Below are positions 1 to 9,560 of a stretch of 64,000 nucleotides of DNA, piece by piece. A program made the translations under genes and the position numbers. Source of the DNA: Nostoc commune NIES-4072 (GTDB taxonomy: Bacteria > Cyanobacteriota > Cyanobacteriia > Cyanobacteriales > Nostocaceae); the NCBI RefSeq assembly GCF_003113895.1, contig NZ_BDUD01000001.1:5576516-5640515 (forward strand). The letters are read 5' to 3'. Numbering within the stretch: the first letter of the stretch is position 1; the number at the start of each line of letters is the position of its first letter. Below the pieces are notes generated by a model. That model did not search any database. It saw only the letters and a list, made by a program, of their open reading frames with translations, and had not been told where the DNA came from.

Positions 1-1505
1 CCAAAGGCAGTTTGCAGCTGAAGCAATGTTTGCTTGTCAATAGGCAATTGTCCAGGGTCATTTGTCATTTGTCCTTTGCCATTGCCATTTGCTAATGACG
101 GATGACCAATGACCAATGACTTGAGTTCTTGACGGTACTGTTGCAGCCATTCACCATAAGGGTGCTGCTTGGCAATGCGCTGCTTAATCTCCCAATTCTT
201 CAGGACTTCATGGTTTACTAAATCCACGGCAATCATTTGTCCTGGGCCGAGCCTACCTTTCTCGACAATATCGGCTTCTGGAAAGTCCACTACACCAGCT
301 TCCGAAGCTACGACAATGTAATCATCCTTAGTAATCACGTAGCGAGCTGGTCTTAAGCCATTACGATCTAGAGTTGCACCAACTTTTTTGCCATCACTAA
401 ATACCAAAAGTGCTGGCCCGTCCCATGCTTCTTGCAGTCCACTGTAATATTCGTAAAAATTAACAATTTCTGGATAGTAACTTAAAGAAGGCTGATTTTG
501 GTAAGCCTCTGGAACCATAATCATTAAAGCTTCCAAGGGGCTGCGTCCAGAACAAACGAGCAATTCCAGTACGTTGTCTAGCGTAGCTGAGTCGCTATTA
601 TCAATATGAACTAATGGCTTGAGTTCCTTGATGCGATCGCCCCATACAGGATGATTCAGGCTAGCTTCTCGTGCCATCATCCAGTTAATATTACCCAACA
701 AAGTATTGATTTCGCCGTTGTGACCCAAAAGCCGCATTGGTTGAGCTAGGGGCCACTTGGGCATTGTGTTGGTACTAAAGCGGCGGTGATAGACAGCAAA
801 GGCACTTTTGTAAGCTGGATTCTTTAAATCGTCATAAAAGCTGCCCAAGATGGCAGAACGCACCATGCCTTTATAGACAATTGTGCGGCTTGACAACGAG
901 CAGATATAAAATTCTTCTGAGATGTTGGTTGCAATTTTACTAATTCGGCGGCGGGTGATGTACAACTGCCGTTCTAATTCATCGCCACTTTTGTCAACAG
1001 AAGCTAACAAAACTTGTTCAATCTGGGGTTGATTTTCTCTTGCTTGTACCCCAAGTAAATCAGGTTGCACTGGCACAACTCGCCAACCAAGTACAGTGAA
1101 TTTTTCTTCAGCAGCCACTTGCTCAACTGCTGTCCTAGCTTTTTGTGCTGCTTCCTGGTCTTGTGGTAGAAAGATCATCCCAACAGCTATATTATTGATG
1201 GATGGAAGTTCCTTTCCACTTTCGGCAAAGTCTTGTTGGAACAACTCCCAAGGGATAGCTGTCAATACTCCAGCACCATCACCAGAATCTTGATCGGCGC
1301 TACAACCTCCCCGGTGTTCTAAGCAGGTTAAAGCAGCTAAGGCTTTTTCAACAATTTCGTGGCTGGTATGATTTTGGCGATGAGCAATAAAACCCACACC
1401 ACAGGCATCTCGTTCCTCTACTAACCACTTTTGCCCCTGATAGGTATCTCTTGAGTTGATATTCGCTGTGATTTGTTGGTTTTGATTCATCGGTTTATTA
1501 TTCAT
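1..1505 (-). CDS. gltB: Ferredoxin-dependent glutamate synthase, N-terminal part (cut by window edge)
   Basis: This is the 5' part of a large-subunit glutamate synthase, which transfers the glutamine amide to 2-oxoglutarate in the GS-GOGAT cycle. The reading frame stays open from ATG at 1505 (alternative ATG at 1490) to base 1, about 500 codons. The motif ERDACGVGFIAH at residues 31-42 supplies the Ntn-type catalytic cysteine (C35), exposed in the family after removal of a short propeptide. Further family motifs follow: TCLEHRGGCSADQDSGDGAG, RRFSTNTMPKWPLAQPMR, LGHNGEINTLLGN and LDRNGLRPARY, all typical of the class II amidotransferase domain. The ferredoxin-dependent form is inferred from the cyanobacterial context; the FMN and Fe-S domains lie outside the window. 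Near residue 462 a low-complexity stretch is encoded by an intergenic-type repeat. Confidence 0.95.
   Translation of the reverse strand, partial: MNNKPMNQNQQITANINSRDTYQGQKWLVEERDACGVGFIAHRQNHTSHEIVEKALAALTCLEHRGGCSADQDSGDGAGVLTAIPWELFQQDFAESGKELPSINNIAVGMIFLPQDQEAAQKARTAVEQVAAEEKFTVLGWRVVPVQPDLLGVQARENQPQIEQVLLASVDKSGDELERQLYITRRRISKIATNISEEFYICSLSSRTIVYKGMVRSAILGSFYDDLKNPAYKSAFAVYHRRFSTNTMPKWPLAQPMRLLGHNGEINTLLGNINWMMAREASLNHPVWGDRIKELKPLVHIDNSDSATLDNVLELLVCSGRSPLEALMIMVPEAYQNQPSLSYYPEIVNFYEYYSGLQEAWDGPALLVFSDGKKVGATLDRNGLRPARYVITKDDYIVVASEAGVVDFPEADIVEKGRLGPGQMIAVDLVNHEVLKNWEIKQRIAKQHPYGEWLQQYRQELKSLVIGHPSLANGNGKGQMTNDPGQLPIDKQTLLQLQTAF
55..122 (-). repeat. Short tandem repeat inserted in frame in gltB
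   Basis: On the minus strand this segment reads GTCATTGGTCATTGGTCAT followed by a GCAAATGGCAAAGGACAAATGAC-like tail. The same arrangement occurs as noncoding sequence at 11297-11346, and its tandem head occurs at 23219-23258. Here it is translated within gltB as a polar linker (SLVIGHPSLANGNGKGQMTN). Confidence 0.7.
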
Positions 1506-2489
1506 ACCCTGTTCCTGAAGTATTGAGTTACCAATTTTGCCACTACGTTATGGGAAAAAATTTCTAAATTCAGCGATGGAAAATATACAAGCACCGAAAT
1601 TTAGGGAAAAAAAATTTTAACTTCGGTTTTACATTGTTAGTTCACCCGTGTTAAAATTTTTGCGTATTTTTTATGTATTTATGCGGTGTTAGACAAGTTA
1701 CCTCCGCCAAGACATCATTTTTGCCCTGACAGTTTCTTTTTTATATTGTGAAGCTAAATATTTTCTCAATTCCCTTTTTCCAGATGCACGCTAGCTACTC
1801 ATAGAGCCTATTTCGGCTCACCTGAAACAAAACTAAAACTGAACGCTTTACTATTTTTTCAAGCCAAAGTCAAAATAATTCGTAATTGATTCGTGACGAT
1901 CAAGGACTCGCTCTGTAAGTAAGCTATGCCGAAGGCATTGCCTCTCCAAGAGTTGGCTTTACGCTACGCTACCTTAATTCGTAGTTGCAATCAGTGGGGG
2001 GTTGCACCCTCCATTGTCTTGTTAACCACTAAATTAAAGATTTAGTGTGGGCTACTGTACCCTTTTAATTACGAATTACTAATTATTTAGTTATCCTGAG
2101 CCAGCAATAAAATCAGCGTATTACGATATATACCCATTTGACAATTCCCAAATATCTTTGTTGTCTAGAGTTTTGCCGCCTACCAGTTGGCACATGTATT
2201 ACTATTAACTAGACCTTACTGAATTAGCAACATTCAGTCAGGATTAAATATCTTAATCCAGTTTTGATAATCAAAACTACCGTGTATAGTGTGGTTAAAA
2301 TTAGTGCCAGTTAAAACACTTGATTGCAGGGCTTTGGCGTCTAAATAAGTTGATTAGCTTTTAAAAGAGATAACTAGCCAATATATAGATTAGCATGTTT
2401 TTTCAAAAATAAACTCATGTTCTTTTTATATTTCCAAATAATTAGTTAGTTTATACCTTGGCTGGTAGTTTTGAAAAACCTAGTAAATT
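1506..2489. other. Long intergenic region between divergent genes
   Basis: About 980 bases with no convincing coding frame on either strand. The region is AT-rich and should carry the promoters of the diverging gltB (minus) and the 2490 gene (plus). It includes a dispersed-repeat-like patch at about 1900-1985 (CTATGCCGAAGGC and ACGCTACGCTACC). A related ACGCTACGCG phrase occurs near 61033. I could not pick out an NtcA site with confidence. Confidence 0.5.
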
Positions 2490-4559
2490 ATGGTAAAAAT
2501 GCCGAATTATTGCCAATCAGAGAATGGCGATCGCAAAGCCAACGCCAAGGGGGAACGCAGATTTTTCCAGGCTACTGTGTCACCAATCTTTTTAATAACA
2601 CTATGCATAACTGCTACCTGTGCTGCCAATGCCCAGGAGTCTTCAAAAAACGCCCAATCAATACCAAGGCTCATCTCCCAGTCACCTGCACCTGCTTTAA
2701 CAGGGGTGGCATCCTTTGGTAATCAAATTTCCCTCAATGGTCGTACTTTACCAGGAACTTGGTTCCAGCGACCTGGAAAAGCTGGTCAGATTACAACTCA
2801 TCTGAGTGATGGGGCATTTAGGCAGTTAATTGGAGTAAATTTCTTAAACAGTAGTAACTCAGCAAGGCAACCAATACAGTGGTTTTCATCGGTGACAAAG
2901 CCACTGGTTTTAACCGCCAGGCTACTAGGAGCATATCGCTATCTCGATATTACTAATTTTGCTCAAACATTTGGATGGGAAATCCGAACCAATGGCAACA
3001 TTTTGGTGATTGCTACCCCAAAAGCACAAATTACAAATATTGTTCAGAGCCAGGAACGTCCAGAGGTGAGTGCCCCTTTGCAACAAACTCGGATTCTGGT
3101 TGATTTAGATCGTGCAACTCCTTGGCAAGTTGCACAAGGGTCAATTATTAAAAAAATTGAAACTCTATCCCTCGATCCAGACACGCCAACCCCAAAATCC
3201 ACTGTACCGCCAAATAGAGAGTGGACAATTACCCTGGATGGAATAGCCGATCCTGTTTTAATAGAACGCTATACCCCCCAGCCACCAGCAGCACCACCAG
3301 TACCACCAACATTGCTGCCTAATTTGCTCAAACAATTATTACCAGTTACACCAACACAACCTATACCACCACCCCCAGCCCCTGAACCACTGATTCAACA
3401 AGTGGAGGTGGTGAAAAACCAAACCATAATTAGTCTGAGCGTTCCCTTCGGTCTATCGCCTCAAGTTAGTACTGTAGATACCCCCAATCGCCTGATTATC
3501 GATATTCGACCCGATCCTCTAGAAGAAAGAGATATTACTTGGGCCCCAGGATTGCGCTGGCGACAGCATTATGTCAACTTAGGCACAGAACGCTTTCCGG
3601 TAGTTTGGTTAGAAGTTAATCCCCGTAAATTTGGGCTAACGCTGAAACCTATGTGGGCTAGTCCTGATGGGCTTGCGGGTACTGCTCCTTTAATTCAAAC
3701 AGCACAACGTTACTTAGCAGTAGCTGGAATTAACGGTGGCTATTTTAACCGCAATAACAGATTGCCCTTGGGTGCAATTCGTCGGGATGGTCAGTGGTTA
3801 TCAGGCCCCATTCTCAACCGAGGTGCGATCGCTTGGAATGATTCTGGTCAATTTTACTTCGGTCGTCTCACCCTAGAAGAAACTTTAATTACGGCAAATG
3901 ACCAGCGCCTACCAATTCTGTTTCTTAATAGCGGCTACGTCCAGAGTGGTATTGCTCGTTACACCCCAGCTTGGGGATCAACTTACACGCCCTTGACGGA
4001 TAACGAAATTATCCTAGTGGTAGAGAAAGACCAAATTACTCAACAATTACCAGGCGGCAAAGTTGGTGAGACGGTCGTTCCCATTCCCCAGGATGGCTAC
4101 TTACTAACCTTACGTGCTAACGCTGCTAGTGCTGCCTCACAGCTACCTATTGGAAGCGCAGTAAGTATTTCTAGCACCACTGCTCCGGCTGATTTTAGTC
4201 GTTATCCCCACATTATCGGAGCCGGGCCACTATTAGTCCAAAATCGTCAAATTGTCCTCGATGCCAAAGGCGAAAAATTCAGCAATGCCTTTATTGCCGA
4301 AAAGGCTATTCGTAGCGGTATTTGCACAACAGCAACAGGCACATTAATGATTACTGCCACACATAATCGTGCAGGCGGTTATGGCCCTAATTTGGCAGAA
4401 CATGCTCAATTGCTGCAACAGATGGGCTGTGTGGATGCTCTAAATTTGGACGGAGGTAGTTCTACCAGCCTTTATTTAGGAGGACAACTACTTGATCGCT
4501 CCCCTAGTACTGCTGCTCGTGTTCATAATGGAATTGGTATTTTCCTGAAACCAAGATAA
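2490..4559 (+). CDS. Secreted phosphodiester glycosidase-family protein
   Basis: A 689-residue protein. A basic N-terminus is followed by a hydrophobic stretch at about residues 30-46 ending ANA-Q, so export by a signal peptide is likely. The middle part (about 60-250) resembles the stalk or AMIN-like regions of cyanobacterial envelope proteins. A proline-rich linker (PPAAPPVPP, PIPPPPAPEP) follows at about 255-310, then a second AMIN-like stretch (NRLIIDIRPDP). The C-terminal third carries GINGGYFNRN and NLDGGSSTSLYLGG, hallmarks of the NAGPA/DUF2233 phosphodiester glycosidase domain, which in other bacteria acts on cell-wall or exopolysaccharide phosphodiesters. The substrate here is unknown. 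The ATG at 2490 gives the complete signal region; an in-frame ATG at 2499 is also possible. Confidence 0.8.
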   Translation: MVKMPNYCQSENGDRKANAKGERRFFQATVSPIFLITLCITATCAANAQESSKNAQSIPRLISQSPAPALTGVASFGNQISLNGRTLPGTWFQRPGKAGQITTHLSDGAFRQLIGVNFLNSSNSARQPIQWFSSVTKPLVLTARLLGAYRYLDITNFAQTFGWEIRTNGNILVIATPKAQITNIVQSQERPEVSAPLQQTRILVDLDRATPWQVAQGSIIKKIETLSLDPDTPTPKSTVPPNREWTITLDGIADPVLIERYTPQPPAAPPVPPTLLPNLLKQLLPVTPTQPIPPPPAPEPLIQQVEVVKNQTIISLSVPFGLSPQVSTVDTPNRLIIDIRPDPLEERDITWAPGLRWRQHYVNLGTERFPVVWLEVNPRKFGLTLKPMWASPDGLAGTAPLIQTAQRYLAVAGINGGYFNRNNRLPLGAIRRDGQWLSGPILNRGAIAWNDSGQFYFGRLTLEETLITANDQRLPILFLNSGYVQSGIARYTPAWGSTYTPLTDNEIILVVEKDQITQQLPGGKVGETVVPIPQDGYLLTLRANAASAASQLPIGSAVSISSTTAPADFSRYPHIIGAGPLLVQNRQIVLDAKGEKFSNAFIAEKAIRSGICTTATGTLMITATHNRAGGYGPNLAEHAQLLQQMGCVDALNLDGGSSTSLYLGGQLLDRSPSTAARVHNGIGIFLKPR

Positions 4560-4560
4560 T

Positions 4561-4618
4561 GAGGGAGTAGGGAGTAGGGAATGGGGAAAAAACTCAATTA
4601 CCAACGAACTCCCCACTC
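4561..4618. repeat. GGGAGTA/CCCCACT-type intergenic repeat
   Basis: The downstream flank of the glycosidase gene holds GAGGGAGTAGGGAGTAGGG followed by a complementary-looking ACTCCCCACTCA. This is one of many purine-rich 7-mer repeats with a pyrimidine-rich partner scattered through the window (see 22089, 31257, 33431). Confidence 0.5.
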
Positions 4619-4835
4619 ATTTTTTAAAGTTTAGAACAAGCTGCCATTTTGCCTAATGAAGACTTAGTGTAGATACAAGAGTTTTAGTAGTGATGATTTA
4701 CACCGCCATGTTTGATTTTGCTATCTTTATCAAGGCGCGACAAAATTAATGATTTTCAACGTTGTAAGATAGCGCCAGATTTTTTATCAATAGTAAGAGT
4801 ACCAACGGTTTGTTATGTCTTCAAATGAGGTGACT

Positions 4836-5255
4836 ATGGCTCGATATCAAGAAACTACACAGACTGAAACTCTACATTTACCTTCAACTATCACATCCAA
4901 AGGCGTTGCTGCAACTGAATTACGTCCTTGGGGTGCTTTTACAGTTTTGGAAGAAGGGCGCGGATACAAAATCAAGCGCATTGAAGTTAAGCCCGGACAC
5001 CGCCTCAGTCTACAAATGCACCACCACCGCAGTGAACATTGGATTGTCGTATCTGGTACAGCTAGGGTAACTTGTGGCGAGAAAGAAGTCCTACTGAGCA
5101 ATAATGAGTCAACCTACGTACCCCAATGTACATCTCATCGTTTAGAGAATCCTGGTGTGATCCCCTTGGTGTTGATTGAAGTGCAAAATGGCGAATACTT
5201 GGGAGAAGATGATATTATTCGCTACCAAGATGACTATGCTCGTACCAAAGATTAA
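4836..5255 (+). CDS. Cupin, mannose-6-phosphate isomerase type II-like
   Basis: A small single-domain cupin matching the C-terminal isomerase module of bifunctional GDP-mannose pyrophosphorylase/phosphomannose isomerase proteins. The motif RPWGAFTVLEEGRGYKIKRI opens the domain. HRLSLQMHHHRSEHWIVVSG supplies the metal-binding histidines and glutamate, and LENPGVIPLVLIEVQ closes the barrel. A likely role is fructose-6-P/mannose-6-P interconversion for polysaccharide precursors, but stand-alone cupins of this type are often untested. I place the start at ATG 4836 because GAGGTG sits at 4827-4832; an in-frame ATG at 4815 would add seven residues and lacks such a site. Confidence 0.8.
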   Translation: MARYQETTQTETLHLPSTITSKGVAATELRPWGAFTVLEEGRGYKIKRIEVKPGHRLSLQMHHHRSEHWIVVSGTARVTCGEKEVLLSNNESTYVPQCTSHRLENPGVIPLVLIEVQNGEYLGEDDIIRYQDDYARTKD

Positions 5256-5483
5256 AGCTCTAATCTAAAAACTGAATACATTTTTGTGCAAACCGTCTTT
5301 GGGAACCACTACACCCCAGAAGTCCCCACCTTAACTAGGTAGGGACTGAAATATTTTGTGCTATAAATGTAGTAATAGCGATCGCCCTCATAGCTTCGAT
5401 GATTTGGAATTTTCAAGAAGCTAGGATTAACCCATCTGTCTGTAAAATGAAGATGGGGTATTTAATTGCAAAAAACGAGTTCC

Positions 5484-5810
5484 ATGATTCATCTGAGTCA
5501 AGCAGCCGCGAGTGAGATTGGGCGAATAAAGTCCAAGCAGCAGCCAAATGTCTTATTTCGATTGGCAGTAAAACCAGGTGGTTGTTCCGGGTTCTTTTAT
5601 GACATGTCCTTCGATAAAGCAATAAAAGTTGGCGACCAGGTTTTCAACTTGGATGAGATTCAAGTAGTTATAGATGCCGCCAGCTTAAGTTACCTCAACG
5701 GTTTGAGAGTGGATTATTCAGAAGACTTAATGGGTGGTGGTTTTCGCTTCCAAAACCCGCAGGCGATCGCAACCTGTGGCTGTGGTAATTCATTCTCTAT
5801 AACTAGTTAA
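5484..5810 (+). CDS. IscA/HesB-family iron-sulfur assembly protein
   Basis: A 108-residue A-type carrier protein. The three conserved cysteines are present: C34 in KPGGCSGFFY and C98/C100 in the terminal CGCG motif. Such proteins bind Fe or a [2Fe-2S] cluster and pass it to apo-proteins. The ATG at 5484 gives the family's usual MIHLSQAAASEI start; a TTG at 5466 in the same frame would add six residues. The gene stands alone just upstream of the str operon promoter and in the same direction. Confidence 0.9.
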   Translation: MIHLSQAAASEIGRIKSKQQPNVLFRLAVKPGGCSGFFYDMSFDKAIKVGDQVFNLDEIQVVIDAASLSYLNGLRVDYSEDLMGGGFRFQNPQAIATCGCGNSFSITS

Positions 5811-5860
5811 TAGTCCTTAATTAGCGATCCTTTGCCAATAAAATTAAGGAAAAATTACAA

Positions 5861-5890
5861 TTGACATAAAACCGTAAAAAACGATATAAT
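5861..5890 (+). promoter_or_regulatory. Sigma70-type promoter of the str operon
   Basis: TTGACA at 5861-5866 and TATAAT at 5885-5890 are both perfect consensus hexamers with an 18-base spacer. They lie about 50 bases before the rpsL start, as expected for a strong housekeeping promoter. Confidence 0.85.
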
Positions 5891-5940
5891 TAGGATTTGT
5901 TAAAACTTAGACATATAAGCAGCTTTACGCGCTGTAACTC

Positions 5941-6324
5941 ATGCCAACAATACAGCAGCTAATACGTAACGAGCGCGAACAAGCGCGTCAGAAAACCAAG
6001 TCCCCGGCTCTGAAACAATGCCCCCAACGTCGGGGAGTTTGTACCAGAGTATACACGACCACACCAAAAAAGCCTAACTCAGCTCTACGTAAAGTAGCAA
6101 GAGTCAGACTTACCTCTGGATTTGAAGTCACAGCTTACATTCCAGGTATTGGTCACAACTTACAAGAACACTCAGTTGTGATGATTCGTGGCGGTCGGGT
6201 TAAGGATCTACCAGGCGTGAGATACCACATTATCCGTGGCACCCTAGATACAGCCGGAGTCAAAGACCGTAAACAAGGGCGTTCCAAGTATGGAACCAAG
6301 CGTCCGAAAGAAGCGAAAAAATAG
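5941..6324 (+). CDS. rpsL: 30S ribosomal protein S12
   Basis: A 127-residue S12 of full length. The motifs [31 protein letters not shown] and [20 protein letters not shown] are characteristic of this decoding-centre protein. It is the first gene of the str operon and directly follows the consensus promoter at 5861. The C-terminal tail is rich in lysine and arginine. The conserved lysine where streptomycin-resistance mutations arise (TTPKKPNS) is wild type. Confidence 0.98.
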   Translation: MPTIQQLIRNEREQARQKTKSPALKQCPQRRGVCTRVYTTTPKKPNSALRKVARVRLTSGFEVTAYIPGIGHNLQEHSVVMIRGGRVKDLPGVRYHIIRGTLDTAGVKDRKQGRSKYGTKRPKEAKK

Positions 6325-6848
6325 ACTTAGGCGATTAATCGCATCCAACACGATTAATCGTCTAGCTTAGAAGCGCTCAAGGACAAAAAAACTATCAGGG
6401 TCTGTGTACTAATAGTAGTTACGAAAGCTGCTCAAGTCAGTTTAAAAAAATCAACAAGCAAGGTACACCTACACTAAGCGAGCAAGTGTAGAAGTTCTGA
6501 GGAGAACGCTGTAATCCACAGCATAATTCTAATCTGGACATTAAAGTTTAAAATCTTGTCGCCTTGAGTATTTAGTTGCAGCTAGCAAGTAAATGAATTT
6601 TAGATTTGCAATTTTTGGATTGGTCGAACCCACAAGGGGATGAGGCTTACAGAATTTTGATTATTCCAATCCTAGTGGTCGGAACATTTACCAAGAACTC
6701 TAGTCCAAAATTGGCAGTCAATAAGTAAGCCTTGCTGCAACAGTCGAAAGCAAAATTGAGAAAGTCTGAGGGTTGAGTTCCACAGCTTTTAGCTTCCAGT
6801 GTCTGATAGCATATAATTTCGTTACCAATTCCGAATTAAAGGTGAAGT
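6325..6848 (+). other. 524-base spacer between rpsL and rpsG
   Basis: No reading frame of note on either strand. It starts with inverted GATTAATCG motifs (GCGATTAATCGC at about 6331 and CGATTAATCG at about 6352), related to the palindromic repeat at 12140. Several short complementary segments suggest RNA structure. TATAAT at 6812-6817 lies about 30 bases before rpsG and could be a -10 box, though I see no good -35. I recognised neither a group I nor a group II intron core. Its content is unexplained. Confidence 0.5.
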
Positions 6849-7319
6849 ATGTCTCGTCGTGGTGTTATTCAAAGGCGCCCAGTTCCGTCTGACTCTGTAT
6901 ATAACAGTCGCCTTGTGAGCATGATTATCAGGCGGATCATGCGTCATGGCAAGAAATCACTTGCCGCACGGATTGTTTATGATGCATTAAAAACTATTGA
7001 AGAACGCACTGGTGCTGGTGCTTTAGAAACTTTTGAAAGAGCAGTGCGAAATGCCACGCCTTTAGTAGAAGTAAAAGCTCGGCGAGTTGGTGGAGCAACT
7101 TACCAAGTACCAATGGAAGTGCGTACAGAACGGGGTACTACCCTAGCACTGCGTTGGTTAGTGCAATATTCTCGCTCCAGACCAGGCCGGACAATGGCAA
7201 GCAAACTGGCAAATGAATTAATGGATGCTGCTAACGAAACTGGCAATGCGATTCGGAAACGTGAAGAAACGCACCGGATGGCGGAAGCTAACAAAGCATT
7301 CGCACACTATCGTTACTAA
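6849..7319 (+). CDS. rpsG: 30S ribosomal protein S7
   Basis: A 156-residue S7, the primary 16S rRNA-binding protein of the small-subunit head. [20 protein letters not shown] and [12 protein letters not shown] are family signatures, and the C-terminus is typical. An AAAGGTGA sequence just before the ATG is the ribosome-binding site. It is the second str operon gene, followed by fusA after 139 bases. Confidence 0.98.
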   Translation: MSRRGVIQRRPVPSDSVYNSRLVSMIIRRIMRHGKKSLAARIVYDALKTIEERTGAGALETFERAVRNATPLVEVKARRVGGATYQVPMEVRTERGTTLALRWLVQYSRSRPGRTMASKLANELMDAANETGNAIRKREETHRMAEANKAFAHYRY

Positions 7320-7458
7320 GTAGAAAAGCGATATATCGCCCGAAAGAAGCGGTATATCGGATGATTTACAAAAAGAAGACGGTTTTCCCTAAAAGTATAG
7401 AATCTTAACAAAGAGTAATATACAAGATATCATGAGGCAAAAACTATAGGAGGTAGCT

Positions 7459-9537
7459 GTGGCACGCACGATCCCGCTAGAGAAAGTACGCAACATTGGT
7501 ATTGCGGCGCATATAGATGCGGGCAAAACAACAACAACAGAGAGAATATTATTTTACTCTGGGATAATTCATAAAATTGGCGAAGTTCATGAAGGAACTG
7601 CCGTCACAGACTGGATGGAGCAGGAGCGGGAGCGGGGAATTACCATTACTGCGGCTGCTATCAGTACCAGTTGGAAAGATCATCAAATAAACATTATCGA
7701 TACTCCGGGTCACGTAGACTTCACAATTGAAGTTGAGCGTTCCATGCGCGTGTTAGATGGTGTAATCGCAGTATTTTGTTCTGTGGGCGGCGTGCAACCC
7801 CAGTCTGAGACAGTGTGGCGGCAAGCAGAACGTTACAAAGTTCCTCGGATTGCCTTTATCAACAAGATGGATCGCACCGGAGCGAACTTTTATAAAGTTC
7901 ACGAGCAAATCCGCGATCGCCTGCGGGCGAATGCGATCGCTATTCAATTACCAATTGGTAGTGAAAACGACTTCCAAGGTATCGTTGACCTAGTACGGCA
8001 ACGTGCGTATATTTACGCAAACGATCAAGGTACTGATATTCAGGAAACCGATATACCGGAGGAATTGCAAGCACAGGTAGAAGAATTCCGCACCAAGCTC
8101 ATAGAAGCCGCAGCAGAAACCGATGATGCTCTGATGACTAAGTACTTCGAGGGCGAAGAACTTACAGAAGACGAAGTTCGGACTGCCCTGCGTAAAGGCA
8201 CAATTGCGGGAACGATTGTACCAGTACTTTGTGGTTCAGCATTCAAAAACAAAGGCGTGCAGTTGATGCTGGATGCCGTTGTAGATTACCTGCCAGCACC
8301 AAGTGAAGTACCGCCAATTCAAGGTTTACTGCCCAATGGCGATACTGTTGAGCGACGGGCTGATGACGACGAACCCCTAGCGGCTCTGGCATTCAAGATT
8401 ATGGCTGACCCCTACGGTCGCCTAACATTTGTTCGCGTTTATTCTGGTGTCCTGAAAAAGGGCAGCTACGTTCTCAACGCTAGTAAGAATAAAAAAGAAC
8501 GGATTTCCCGCTTAGTTCTAATGAAGGCAGATGATCGGCAAGATGTCGATGAACTGCGAGCGGGTGATTTAGGAGCAGCTCTGGGATTGAAAGACACCTT
8601 GACAGGTGACACCCTCTGTGATGATGGATCGCCAGTAATTCTGGAATCCCTATTCATTCCTGAGCCTGTGATCTCGGTGGCGGTTGAACCCAAAACCAAG
8701 AATGACATGGACAAACTGTCCAAGGCTCTGCAATCTCTCTCAGAAGAAGACCCTACCTTCCGTGTCCGCGTCGATCCGGAAACAAATCAGACCGTGATCG
8801 CGGGAATGGGAGAGCTACACCTAGAAATTCTAGTAGACCGGATGTTACGAGAATTCAAAGTGGAAGCGAATGTAGGTGCGCCACAAGTAGCTTACCGAGA
8901 AACAATTCGGAAAGCTGTGAACAAAGTTGAGGGCAAATTCATCCGCCAAAGTGGTGGTAAAGGTCAATACGGTCACGTTGTGATCAATTTGGAGCCTGGA
9001 GAACCCGGTACTGGCTTTGAATTCGTTTCCAAAATTGCTGGTGGTTCAGTACCTAAAGAGTACGTTGGCCCCGCAGAACAAGGAATGAAAGAAAGCTGCG
9101 AATCCGGTGTTCTAGCTGGATATCCATTGATTGACGTTAAAGCGACCCTAATTGATGGGTCATACCATGATGTAGACTCTTCAGAAATGGCTTTCAAAAT
9201 CGCTGGCTCAATGGCGATGAAAGAGGCTGTGCTGAAAGCTTCACCTGTCATCTTAGAACCTATGATGAAAGTTGAAGTTGAAGTTCCTGAAGACTATATG
9301 GGGAACGTCATTGGCGACCTCAACACCCGCCGAGGGCAGATTGAAAGCCAAAGCACCGAAAAGGGACTGGCTAAGGTAACATCCAAAGTTCCATTAGCGA
9401 GCATGTTTGGCTACGCCACTGATATTCGGTCAAAAACGCAAGGTCGGGGTACCTTCACGATGGAGTTCAGCCACTACGAAGAGGTTCCTCGCAGCGTAGC
9501 TGAAACTATCATTGCAAAAAGCAAAGGGAACGCTTAG
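7459..9537 (+). CDS. fusA: Translation elongation factor G
   Basis: A 692-residue EF-G, the GTPase that drives ribosomal translocation. The G motifs are intact: [15 protein letters not shown] (G1), DTPGHVDF (G3), NKMD (G4) and GSAFKN (G5). Domain IV shows [15 protein letters not shown], and the C-terminus shows [19 protein letters not shown]. The start is GTG at 7459, supported by AGGAGGT at 7449-7455. It lies between rpsG and tuf. Confidence 0.98.
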   Translation: MARTIPLEKVRNIGIAAHIDAGKTTTTERILFYSGIIHKIGEVHEGTAVTDWMEQERERGITITAAAISTSWKDHQINIIDTPGHVDFTIEVERSMRVLDGVIAVFCSVGGVQPQSETVWRQAERYKVPRIAFINKMDRTGANFYKVHEQIRDRLRANAIAIQLPIGSENDFQGIVDLVRQRAYIYANDQGTDIQETDIPEELQAQVEEFRTKLIEAAAETDDALMTKYFEGEELTEDEVRTALRKGTIAGTIVPVLCGSAFKNKGVQLMLDAVVDYLPAPSEVPPIQGLLPNGDTVERRADDDEPLAALAFKIMADPYGRLTFVRVYSGVLKKGSYVLNASKNKKERISRLVLMKADDRQDVDELRAGDLGAALGLKDTLTGDTLCDDGSPVILESLFIPEPVISVAVEPKTKNDMDKLSKALQSLSEEDPTFRVRVDPETNQTVIAGMGELHLEILVDRMLREFKVEANVGAPQVAYRETIRKAVNKVEGKFIRQSGGKGQYGHVVINLEPGEPGTGFEFVSKIAGGSVPKEYVGPAEQGMKESCESGVLAGYPLIDVKATLIDGSYHDVDSSEMAFKIAGSMAMKEAVLKASPVILEPMMKVEVEVPEDYMGNVIGDLNTRRGQIESQSTEKGLAKVTSKVPLASMFGYATDIRSKTQGRGTFTMEFSHYEEVPRSVAETIIAKSKGNA

Positions 9538-9560
9538 TTAAAATAAGGAAATGAGCATTC

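Noticed and set aside
6325..6848. Group II or group I intron between rpsL and rpsG
   Set aside because: No domain V-like hairpin, no intron core and no split coding sequence; both genes are complete.
7753..9251. Several 60-90 codon frames on the minus strand opposite fusA and tuf
   Set aside because: They are shadows of highly expressed, codon-biased genes; no family resemblance and no start signals.
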